From JACNJF01 sp050288105 (GTDB lineage Bacteria; Pseudomonadota; Gammaproteobacteria; GCA-001735895): a stretch of DNA of 64,000 bases. This document shows positions 51,321 to 59,100 of the stretch, piece after piece (positions within the stretch are counted from its first letter, which is position 1; every line of letters starts with the position of its first letter). Location: the NCBI GenBank assembly GCA_050288105.1, contig JBNKDE010000002.1, positions 248,001-312,000 of the forward strand, given 5' to 3'. The translations under genes and the position numbers were made by a program. Under the pieces are notes generated by a model. That model was not told the origin of the DNA. It saw only the letters and a list, made by a program, of their open reading frames with translations, and ran no database searches.

Positions 51321-52325
51321 CTATAAAAACAGTATATTGTTGATTTTAACTGTCACGTTTTGAGTATTAAAAAATAAAACTTCATCATCCGTATCAGGAT
51401 TATCCAGGTTCGCATTACAGGTAAATGCGAGAGTATATTCTCCAGCCGGTAAATAAGCTGCTTCAAACATATAATCGCCGCTCTGGTTATCCAGCTGAAT
51501 CAAGGTCGTTGTGATCGGCTGATTTACTGCATTGGGCTGGGTAAAAATATCATCAGGCGTGACATCAAAACCCTGGTAAACATACACCGCATTATAGGTG
51601 TCAATATCAGCGTCGGAGCAGTCAGCAGATGTTAGCAGTGCAGGGTCGACAGTTCCCCTGATATGCCCAACCTGTGAATTTTCAACCAACCTGAGTACCG
51701 GCTTTAGTTGATACTTACCCGAAGCACCCGCAATGACGACTGATTTGTTCAGATCAAAATCTAGTGTGTACGCGTTCGCGCTACTTTCAGCAAAACTAAA
51801 AGCGCTCTTGACCTTTAATCCCGAGCTGGAGCCACTGGGTATCTGTAACGGATACACCGAGCCATTGTCGGTTTCCACATAGCTATTCATATTGGTATCA
51901 TCAACGATGAGGCGCATCTCCTGATAGTTTCCGGCCTCCACCTCAATTTCGGATAACAGGGTTTCAAATTGCAGGCCCTGAAGAGCCAGCAGGTCAACCT
52001 GTCTAGGCGTATTAAAGGTAAAAGTCTGTGACTGGGGAATCGCTTCATTAATCAATGTGACTGATACAAAAGTGACGACAACCTTCACCACATTATCCAG
52101 CGGTGCGTCGGTAATATTAAGTGAGAGTCTGGCAGGAGATAGAATTTCGGCAGTTACCGGCTGCGGGTCTGCCGAATCGGGATTATTGGTTACGCTATAG
52201 GTAACATCGTTATTTGTATGGGAGTTATTCGGGTTTTCCGAAATAGCCCTGCTTCCAGAGCTGGTGTCGGTGCCACAGGAAGTTAGCAATGACACCAGAA
52301 AAACAGCAAGATATAACTTCTTCAT
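51321..52325 (-). CDS. DUF4382 lipoprotein
   Basis: 334 residues with a lipoprotein signal (LYLAVFLVSLLTSCG, lipobox LTSC). The DUF4382 domain is at about 65-215: ARLSLNITDAPLDNVVKVVV at its start, VDLLALQGLQFETLLSEIEVEAGNYQEMRLIVD in the middle, and QLKPVLRLVENSQVGHIRGTV at its end. A second beta-sandwich follows (YVYQGFDVTPDDIF...YTLAFTCNA). These are outer-membrane proteins of unknown ligand. It heads the operon, 25 bp upstream of the receptor gene, so it may be a partner of the TonB receptor. Confidence 0.85.
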   Translation of the reverse strand: MKKLYLAVFLVSLLTSCGTDTSSGSRAISENPNNSHTNNDVTYSVTNNPDSADPQPVTAEILSPARLSLNITDAPLDNVVKVVVTFVSVTLINEAIPQSQTFTFNTPRQVDLLALQGLQFETLLSEIEVEAGNYQEMRLIVDDTNMNSYVETDNGSVYPLQIPSGSSSGLKVKSAFSFAESSANAYTLDFDLNKSVVIAGASGKYQLKPVLRLVENSQVGHIRGTVDPALLTSADCSDADIDTYNAVYVYQGFDVTPDDIFTQPNAVNQPITTTLIQLDNQSGDYMFEAAYLPAGEYTLAFTCNANLDNPDTDDEVLFFNTQNVTVKINNILFL

Positions 52326-52487
52326 AAAACCTGTGAACCCGTAACCTGCAAATAAATACGTGTATAGATGCTACACAGTAGCAAAACTCTGGCTTGTGTC
52401 ACTTTTTAACCGATATTCGGTATCAATTTATAGGTAATAGTCACCTGAATCATAATTTAAGGGTCCTGAATAAGGGATGCTGCTATT

Positions 52488-52976
52488 TCAGTGCAGTACC
52501 TCAAATATGCCTTCCTGACGATTTTTTACGACATTATCAGCATTGAAGACTTTTCCATTCATGGTGATATAAATCCCTGAAGGCAGGCATTGCACCGCAG
52601 TAAAAGCACTGCCCAGATTAAACAAACTATCCGATTTTTCAAAAACATAGGGAATCATCGCGCCTGTTAGAACCACGGTTTTATCCACTACCTGCGGCGC
52701 CAGAAACTGAGCTGTCTGAACCATGGTATCTGTACCATGGGTGATAATAATACGCGATTGCTCACTGGCCAGAACATTATCCAGAATCTTCTGTCGGTCA
52801 CTATCATCCATCTCCAGGCTGTCCTTTAGCAGGATTTTATCCAGCTCAAAATCCGCTTTACAGCGCGCTTCCGTCAACATACTGGGAATGTGTGAATCAA
52901 CAAAATGCAGTTCGCCATTATTCATATTATACGACTTGTCGATGGTACCGCCAGTGATGAGGAGCTTAATGTTCAT
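52488..52976 (-). CDS. Short asparaginase-like protein
   Basis: 162 residues, equal to the N-terminal catalytic half of asparaginase. The Thr nucleophile is in LLITGGTIDK (about residue 11), the second Thr-Asp pair in THGTDTM (about 81-87), and VLTGAMIPYVFEKSDSLFNLGSA carries the family turn. The usual C-terminal domain (about 130 residues) that completes the active site in the tetramer is missing, and there is no frameshift visible. Short stand-alone versions are known, so this need not be a pseudogene. Whether it is an active asparaginase is unclear. Confidence 0.8.
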   Translation of the reverse strand: MNIKLLITGGTIDKSYNMNNGELHFVDSHIPSMLTEARCKADFELDKILLKDSLEMDDSDRQKILDNVLASEQSRIIITHGTDTMVQTAQFLAPQVVDKTVVLTGAMIPYVFEKSDSLFNLGSAFTAVQCLPSGIYITMNGKVFNADNVVKNRQEGIFEVLH

Positions 52977-53064
52977 ATCCAGATTTCAGGTTTTATAGAG
53001 ATGGCATAGATTGCCATCATGCCCGCAGTCTCGCAATAACCATCTGGTACACGAGTGTAGTGCT

Positions 53065-53934
53065 CTAACCTCTACGCCGAAATGCGCCTGTGGTCAGGCT
53101 GACGCCACCCAGAATCAGGCCGGCCCCCAGTATCATCAGCAAAGAAACTGACTCATGCAGGAAAATCACACCCCAGACTACCCCGAAAAACGGGATCAGA
53201 TAGGTCACCACAACCGTTCGATTAACACCAACATTGGCAATCAGGCGGAAATACAGGATAAATGCTAACGCAGTACACAATACCCCAAGCACAATCGCGG
53301 AACCCCAGGCAGCCGTACTCGGCCACACACCCGGCCACAGCCAGAACGCAAAGGGTATAAGTGCCAGGCTAGCCCCTATCTGGCTACCACAGGCCAGGGC
53401 CAGCGGATGAACATGATTCAGCTTCTGGCGGGTGAAGTTGGCGCTAAAGCCATAACACAGGGTTGCCGCTACTGCGGCAAGTACCGGTAACACCGAAACC
53501 TCGGCGCTGCCCGACTGCTTATCAAACGACATCACCACCACGCCGAGAAAGCCGATCAGGAGCCCAGCTATGGCACTTGCGGTTAAGCGTTCACTAACCC
53601 ATAGCCAGGCAACCAATGCCGAAAAAATGGGTGTCGTGGCATTCAGGATGGATGCGTAACCTGCCGTGACATACAGTGTCGCGTAACTGAGCAGGCTAAA
53701 TGGAATCGCGGTCCCGCTCACACCTACCAGGAAGAGCTTACCGGCGTTGGGAAGCAGATAATGGGCTTTACGCATCGCAAACAGTATCGGTATTAAGAGT
53801 ATTGCTGCAATCAGAGTACGTATTTCGATCAACGCAACAGGGCCAAATTCCGGCGTAGCCAGGCGCATAAATAAAAACGATGCACCCCAGATAGCAGCCA
53901 GTAACACTAATTCCAGCAGGTCGGAGGGTCTCAA
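53065..53934 (-). CDS. EamA/DMT family transporter
   Basis: 289 residues with ten predicted membrane helices in two repeats of five (EamA domains at about 8-140 and 150-285). The N-terminus LLAAIWGASFLFMRLATPEFGPVALIEIR is typical. Substrates of this family are metabolites or amino acids and are not predictable. The start is a TTG that overlaps the stop codon of ada (TTGA), with the first in-frame ATG only at residue 23, so translation depends on ada. Confidence 0.9.
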   Translation of the reverse strand: MRPSDLLELVLLAAIWGASFLFMRLATPEFGPVALIEIRTLIAAILLIPILFAMRKAHYLLPNAGKLFLVGVSGTAIPFSLLSYATLYVTAGYASILNATTPIFSALVAWLWVSERLTASAIAGLLIGFLGVVVMSFDKQSGSAEVSVLPVLAAVAATLCYGFSANFTRQKLNHVHPLALACGSQIGASLALIPFAFWLWPGVWPSTAAWGSAIVLGVLCTALAFILYFRLIANVGVNRTVVVTYLIPFFGVVWGVIFLHESVSLLMILGAGLILGGVSLTTGAFRRRG

Positions 53935-54989
53935 CAGTCGTCCCTGTTCTGCTCTAACTTAAGTAAATACTGTTTACGCCAGATGCCACCTGCATAACCT
54001 GCCAGGCCGCCACTTTTAGCGATTACCCGATGGCAGGGCACCACAATTGCGAGCGCATTGGCCGCGTTTGCACTGGCAACAGCGCGTATCGCTTCGGGTT
54101 GATGAATCATTTGCGCCTGCTGCAGGTAACTTCTGCTCTCGCCATAGGGAATCTTTTGCAAGGCCTGCCAGACACGGATCTGAAAGTCACTACCAACAAA
54201 ATGTAATGGCAGCTCAAACTGTTGCCGTCTGCGCTCAAAGTACTCATCAAGCTGTTGCTGTAATTGCGTCAGCAATGCATGTTGACCGGGTACAAAATGC
54301 GCTGCAGTTTTTTTCTGAATCCTGGCAAGCTGTTTGTGCAGCGCCTTGCGATCATCGAATTCCAGCAAGCAGATACCTTTATCCGAAGCACCGGCATACA
54401 TCGGACCCAGTGCTGTGGTTAATTGGGCCACAGTAATAATAGTCTGATTTTTTGCTCGCGAAGGACTGCTGCCAAACAACTGTTTAAAGGTTTGATTAAA
54501 CCCGCTCAATGACTGATAACCTGCATCCAGTGCAGAGTCGATGACTTTCTCTCCACTAATTATCTTATGATTTGCATTGATCATTTTTTGCATACGTTGA
54601 AAATGTTGAAAAGTGGCCTGATAGTTGGACTTAAACCAGCGCCGTAAGCGTACCGGGTCAATCGAATGTTGTTTGAGCATACTGTCGCTGATGCGCTGAT
54701 CATTATATTGCTGTACCAGTTGCATGGCTTTGCTGACCCACAGGGGCAATTCGCCTTTAGGCTTCAGGGGCTGGCACTTTTTACAGGGTCGGTACCCGTT
54801 TTCTAGCGCCTGTGTCGCAGTTTGAAAGAATTCGACATTACTCTTTTTCGGCGCTCGTGCACTACAACCGGGGCGACAGAAAATGCCAGTCGTTTTAACA
54901 GCCAGAAAAAAAATACCTTCAAATGAGCGATCCCGTTTCAGATAGGCCTGATAAAAAACCTCATTTGCGCTGCTTGAATAATCTGTCAT
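53931..54989 (-). CDS. ada: Bifunctional DNA repair protein and regulator Ada
   Basis: 352 residues, against 354 in E. coli. The N-terminal zinc domain has all four cysteines (GIFCRPGCSARAPKKS and NGYRPCKKC), including the one that accepts methyl from phosphotriesters. An AraC-type helix-turn-helix pair follows (about 95-180; VIDSALDAGYQSLSGFNQTFKQLFG). The C-terminal O6-methylguanine transferase has IVVPCHRVIA (about 320). Methylated Ada activates its own operon, here likely with eamA. This links the transporter to alkylation response, if transcription is shared. Confidence 0.95.
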   Translation of the reverse strand: MTDYSSSANEVFYQAYLKRDRSFEGIFFLAVKTTGIFCRPGCSARAPKKSNVEFFQTATQALENGYRPCKKCQPLKPKGELPLWVSKAMQLVQQYNDQRISDSMLKQHSIDPVRLRRWFKSNYQATFQHFQRMQKMINANHKIISGEKVIDSALDAGYQSLSGFNQTFKQLFGSSPSRAKNQTIITVAQLTTALGPMYAGASDKGICLLEFDDRKALHKQLARIQKKTAAHFVPGQHALLTQLQQQLDEYFERRRQQFELPLHFVGSDFQIRVWQALQKIPYGESRSYLQQAQMIHQPEAIRAVASANAANALAIVVPCHRVIAKSGGLAGYAGGIWRKQYLLKLEQNRDDC

Positions 54990-55080
54990 TGGGACCCGCT
55001 CCTCATAGGCTGACTATGGTGCAGCATGATCCGGCCTTTTTCATCCGTTTTTTGGACAGGCAATTTCTGGGGCTGCCCTG

Positions 55081-55443
55081 TTAATGCGCGGGTAGCTCGA
55101 CAACCATCTCTCTACCGCCCCAGCCATGTTTCAGGTCTTTGGCACGAACAACCACCTTGCGAACATCTGAAGGTATGCTGACCCCACTTAAGGAGCGGGT
55201 AAATGGCTGCTCATCTACATGCGGATGATATAACACCCGGGTAGCTAACAGCTTTCCTTCAGGCGTCAGAATATCCCACTGGTTGGCATAATGCTTCCAT
55301 CCCGTATCAGCATGTTGAACAGTGACATTAAAGGTACAGCTTTGTGGAATGGGGCAAAACACCTTTACCTCCAGGACATCAGCCTTACCCGCAAATAATG
55401 TGCTACTGAATACGACCATGTATAGTATCAGCATGTTTCTCAT
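55081..55443 (-). CDS. Exported hypothetical protein, 120 residues
   Basis: Signal peptide (LILYMVVFSSTLFAG) and a small beta-sandwich domain with two cysteines (VFCPIPQSCTFNV). The segment HADTGWKHYANQWDILTPEG, then LYHPHVDEQPFTRSL and HGWGGREMVVELP, looks like a strongly conserved motif, including a His-rich stretch that could bind a metal. I recognise the pattern from many proteobacterial proteins of unknown function. Monocistronic, divergent from the LysE-type gene. Confidence 0.7.
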   Translation of the reverse strand: MRNMLILYMVVFSSTLFAGKADVLEVKVFCPIPQSCTFNVTVQHADTGWKHYANQWDILTPEGKLLATRVLYHPHVDEQPFTRSLSGVSIPSDVRKVVVRAKDLKHGWGGREMVVELPAH

Positions 55444-55511
55444 GTCAATTATCCTCGCTTTGCATATTCCAGATTAAGTTTCATAATACCTCTTTTTTGA
55501 GAGTAATCCCC

Positions 55512-56129
55512 ATGACATTTGAAAGCGGCTTCGCCTTTTTCATTGCCATCCTGATCTTTTCCGTGACCCCGGGGCCGGGCGTTTTCGCGCTGCTTGCAAG
55601 GGCTATGACGCAGGGTGCTGCATCCTGTTTTGCGTTAGCATTTGGTATGGCGATCAGCGATATTATCTATCTGGTGTTTGCCTGTCTGGGGCTCGCGGTC
55701 ATTGCCGAACATTATGCCGGCCTGTTTACCGTAATACGCATAGTTGGTGCCATTTACCTGATCTATCTGGGCTGGAAGATGTGGCATGACCGCTCCCACC
55801 TTATCCAGCAAGCCAAACCCGCGGTCAAATCCAGCGCCATGATGGGGCTGATACAGGGCTTTTTAATCTCTGCCTCAAACCCTAAGGTGATTCTGTTCTA
55901 TATTGCCTTTTTACCCACCTTTATGGATTTGAGCGTACTGACCGCTAAAGACATCGCAGTGGCATCGCTGCTTTGTATGCTGGGACTGATGATTGGGTTA
56001 ATGGCAGTTTCCTATACGGCCGCCTGGGCACGACGCTATTTTCAATCGCAAAAAGCAATGACCGGACTCAACCGCGTTGCAGGCACCATCATGATGTCAG
56101 CAGGTTTGTACATAGGCACACGTGGTTAA
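55512..56129 (+). CDS. LysE/RhtB family amino acid exporter
   Basis: 205 residues with six membrane helices. The N-terminal FFIAILIFSVTPGPGVFALLARAMTQG is the family signature, followed by YLIYLGWKMW and LISASNPKVILFYIAFLPTF. It exports amino acids or related compounds. The ATG at 55512 is preceded by a TTG frame extension that I disregard. The next gene starts 6 bp after its stop. Confidence 0.92.
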   Translation: MTFESGFAFFIAILIFSVTPGPGVFALLARAMTQGAASCFALAFGMAISDIIYLVFACLGLAVIAEHYAGLFTVIRIVGAIYLIYLGWKMWHDRSHLIQQAKPAVKSSAMMGLIQGFLISASNPKVILFYIAFLPTFMDLSVLTAKDIAVASLLCMLGLMIGLMAVSYTAAWARRYFQSQKAMTGLNRVAGTIMMSAGLYIGTRG

Positions 56130-56135
56130 CATTAA

Positions 56136-56891
56136 ATGTGCCTGATCACCTTTGCCTGGCAGGCACATACTGATTATGCGCTGGTGCTAGCCGCCAATCG
56201 CGACGAATTTTTCCAGCGACCTGCTCAAAGCGCTCAGTTCTGGCCCGATCATCCTGATATCTTTGGCGGACGGGATTTAAGCGCGCAGGGCAGCTGGTTA
56301 GCACTCAACCAGCGCGGTCGTTTTGCCGCATTAACCAACTTTCGGGATCCCCAAAATATGGATCCGCAAGCACGCAGTCGAGGCGCCCTGGTCAGTAATT
56401 TTTTACTCTGCGACCTTTCTGCAGAAGCGTACGCCGTTGATATCCTTGCCCGGGGTGACGAATTTAACGGTTTTAACCTCCTTGTCTGTGACGGAGTGAA
56501 AATGGTGTATTGTTCCAATCAGTTACCTGATATTAAACTACTCGAACCTGGCGTCTATGCGTTAAGTAATGCCCTGCTGGACACGCCCTGGCCCAAAACC
56601 ATCGCTGCTAGAGATAACCTCAGGCTCTGGTTAACAAGCCCCGGTAGTACGCAAAGCCTGCTGTCTTTACTTAGCGATACCCGCCAGGCGGATGATGACC
56701 AGCTTCCCGCAACCGGGATCCCCTATGCAATGGAAAAGGCCCTGTCGGCACAATTTATCAAACTCGATCACTATGGCACCCGATGTACAACTGCAGTTGT
56801 TATTGACCAGGACGGCAATGCTGAATTTATCGAACAACGATATCACCCTGATGCGGGTCAAACCACTCAGCGATTTGATGCATTTTGGTAA
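56136..56891 (+). CDS. NRDE (TANGO2) family protein
   Basis: 251 residues. The N-terminus CLITFAWQAHTDYALVLAANRDEFFQRPAQSAQFW contains the NRDE motif (AANRDE), followed by FGGRDLSAQGSWLALNQRGRFAALTNFRDP, all typical. The N-terminal Cys suggests an Ntn-hydrolase-like fold. Human TANGO2 is linked to heme or lipid handling, but the bacterial function is not established. Co-transcribed with the LysE-type gene. Confidence 0.9.
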   Translation: MCLITFAWQAHTDYALVLAANRDEFFQRPAQSAQFWPDHPDIFGGRDLSAQGSWLALNQRGRFAALTNFRDPQNMDPQARSRGALVSNFLLCDLSAEAYAVDILARGDEFNGFNLLVCDGVKMVYCSNQLPDIKLLEPGVYALSNALLDTPWPKTIAARDNLRLWLTSPGSTQSLLSLLSDTRQADDDQLPATGIPYAMEKALSAQFIKLDHYGTRCTTAVVIDQDGNAEFIEQRYHPDAGQTTQRFDAFW

Positions 56892-56945
56892 TCAAACCTG
56901 ACATCGGCAATTGAAAACACTCCGTATCTGGACGTTAACATCAGA

Positions 56946-59045
56946 CTACATACCAAATCCCGTTCTGAAATAATTATTGATTGAAGTCGCCTCCAGCGAG
57001 GTATCCCACGAACTTCTGGATTGGCCCCTGATAGCATTGAGAAAGTCCTGATAGGTGGTGCCGAGATTCAGGCTACTGATGTAGTTTTCAAGCCTGACAC
57101 TGGGGTCAGGGAAACTGCTCACCTGAGAGAATAATGCCCCGGTTTCGCCTGAATAGGCCGACCAGTTACTGTTCGCCAGCAGATTGCTCAGATCATCGAG
57201 AAACCACTGATTGCCAGCCGCCGAAAAATACTGGTTGGAAAGCAGGGTGTAAGCTGCGGGAAACAGGAGTACCAGCTGCGATGAATAGGCCGGGGTCTGT
57301 AGCAGGTTGTTTTGAACTATTACGGATGATTGCGGCGCAAGCGTGTCGAGATAGAATGCGCTTGTGGTGTCGTAGTTGTACACCAGGTTATTTGCCAGTG
57401 TCAGGTTTTCATTGTTGACGATAGTCTTGATGGCAAACGAATTACCCGACAGAGAGGATTCCTCCTGTAGTGCGAACAGGTTGCGACTAATCTGGTTGTT
57501 ACTGCCGTAGATGCCATCCAGATTAAGCGCCCAGGACAGATAGCGATCGGTCGGACGGGAGCGGCCGATATGCAGGAATACATTATCGGTGACCGTAACA
57601 CCGTCGAATTTACGCAGCGAGCCGCCCTGGCCGCTGATGCTGAGCCCGACCTCTCCTTCTACGAACAGATTGTCGTGCACCAGGATATTGCTCGCATCAG
57701 TGGGGTTATCCGAACGAAAGTCCAGACCCAGAGACGATGCCCGTAGCACCGCATTATTACGCACCACGGCATTATGGACATTGAACAGATATGCGTTGTG
57801 ATTAAAGATAGTCGCCTGTCCCTCTGCCTCCATTTCGGCGCCGCTTGCAGTCGGATCATTAGCGGTATAACTTTGCTGCAGCCAGCCATTGTGGTCCAGT
57901 ATGTTGCCTTCCATCAACAGGCCATCAATGCCCTCGAGATAGACGCCCGATACCCGTCCGGAATCGGCGTAGGAATGCAGAATCACATTGCCGCGCAATG
58001 AGAGATTGAGAAAATTCCCACCGAAGTTCTGGAAGTTAAACGCGCCGTTCAGATAACGCACCCGCACATTCTCGATCAGAATATCCCGAATCGTATTGCC
58101 CGCCCCGGCCAGCAGCAGGATGCCGGCGCTACCGTTGCTGTAGGTGGTAATCGGACCATTGCCTGGATCGCGACCGGGTTCGTAAATATCCAGATCCACC
58201 ACCGCTGCGTAGGAGAGATTGGTACTGGCCTCGACAATTGCGAAGTTGGGGTTTTGCGGAATCATCAATGGGCGCTGGCCGGCGCTGCCATAGGCACCCA
58301 GCAATGACATTTGTGTGTTAGAAATACCACTCTTGATGCGGATGGTACTGTTTCGGTTGAAGGTGTCTCCGCGCTTCAATAATATCCAGTCGGCCTGTCC
58401 ATCGCGAGCTACCGAAAGCGCCGCGTCCACCGTGGCGTAGGCATTGATCGGGCCTGTCGGATTGAACGGATCGACACCGACCTCGCTGTCGCCAGGCAGA
58501 TAGAATTGAGCGCTGGCGTTATCACCCGAACTGGAACTGACGTACAGAATGTGCGCGCTGGAAGCGGGTGTGAATGAGGTCCAGCCAAACGTCGGCGTGC
58601 CAGCCGTCGGGGTAGTGAAGTCCGTGGCATCCAGCGGGTCGGTGCCGGCTATACTTTCCTGCCGGTCGTTGACGCCATCGCCGTCGCTGTCCTGGTCAAG
58701 GTAGTTAGCAAGTCCATCTCCATCGAAGTCGGTTGCGCCTTCCGTCGCATCTGCCAGTCCATCGCCATCGCTGTCCAGATCGATATAGTTCGGTGTCAAG
58801 TCCAGGTCACTGTCCTGCGCAGTTTCCACCTGATCCGATATACCATCGTTATCACTATCCGTATCCAGGTAATCAGGCAGCCCGTCACCGTCACTATCTC
58901 GTATCATCCCTTCCACTGAATCGGCAATACCGTCGCCATCACTATCCACCATTGAAGGTGCCGGATTCGACGGCGTCCCACCGCCACCGCAACCAGCGAT
59001 CAATAGTGTAAAGATCAAAATTGCATGCCAGATAAACGGTTTCAT
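56946..59045 (-). CDS. Lipoprotein with thrombospondin type 3 repeats and beta-helix
   Basis: 699 residues with a lipoprotein signal (AILIFTLLIAGCGGGG, lipobox LIAGC). Residues about 30-140 hold five or six calcium-binding repeats of the type DSDGDGIADSVEG, with a further DQDSDGDGVNDRQES. The rest (about 180-690) reads as a right-handed beta-helix (IRDILIENVRVRYLNGAFNF, GVYLEGIDGLLMEGNILDHN, NILVHDNLFVEGEVGLSISG), a fold of polysaccharide-binding or cleaving proteins. Start chosen at the ATG at 59045 with GAGGAC upstream; extending upstream would add about 30 residues before the signal peptide. It lies 55 bp after the next lipoprotein gene on the same strand. Confidence 0.8.
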   Translation of the reverse strand: MKPFIWHAILIFTLLIAGCGGGGTPSNPAPSMVDSDGDGIADSVEGMIRDSDGDGLPDYLDTDSDNDGISDQVETAQDSDLDLTPNYIDLDSDGDGLADATEGATDFDGDGLANYLDQDSDGDGVNDRQESIAGTDPLDATDFTTPTAGTPTFGWTSFTPASSAHILYVSSSSGDNASAQFYLPGDSEVGVDPFNPTGPINAYATVDAALSVARDGQADWILLKRGDTFNRNSTIRIKSGISNTQMSLLGAYGSAGQRPLMIPQNPNFAIVEASTNLSYAAVVDLDIYEPGRDPGNGPITTYSNGSAGILLLAGAGNTIRDILIENVRVRYLNGAFNFQNFGGNFLNLSLRGNVILHSYADSGRVSGVYLEGIDGLLMEGNILDHNGWLQQSYTANDPTASGAEMEAEGQATIFNHNAYLFNVHNAVVRNNAVLRASSLGLDFRSDNPTDASNILVHDNLFVEGEVGLSISGQGGSLRKFDGVTVTDNVFLHIGRSRPTDRYLSWALNLDGIYGSNNQISRNLFALQEESSLSGNSFAIKTIVNNENLTLANNLVYNYDTTSAFYLDTLAPQSSVIVQNNLLQTPAYSSQLVLLFPAAYTLLSNQYFSAAGNQWFLDDLSNLLANSNWSAYSGETGALFSQVSSFPDPSVRLENYISSLNLGTTYQDFLNAIRGQSRSSWDTSLEATSINNYFRTGFGM

Positions 59046-59100
59046 TACATTTGTCCTCGCGTATGGTTCAGGTTCGTCCTCATTGACATGACGATGACGC

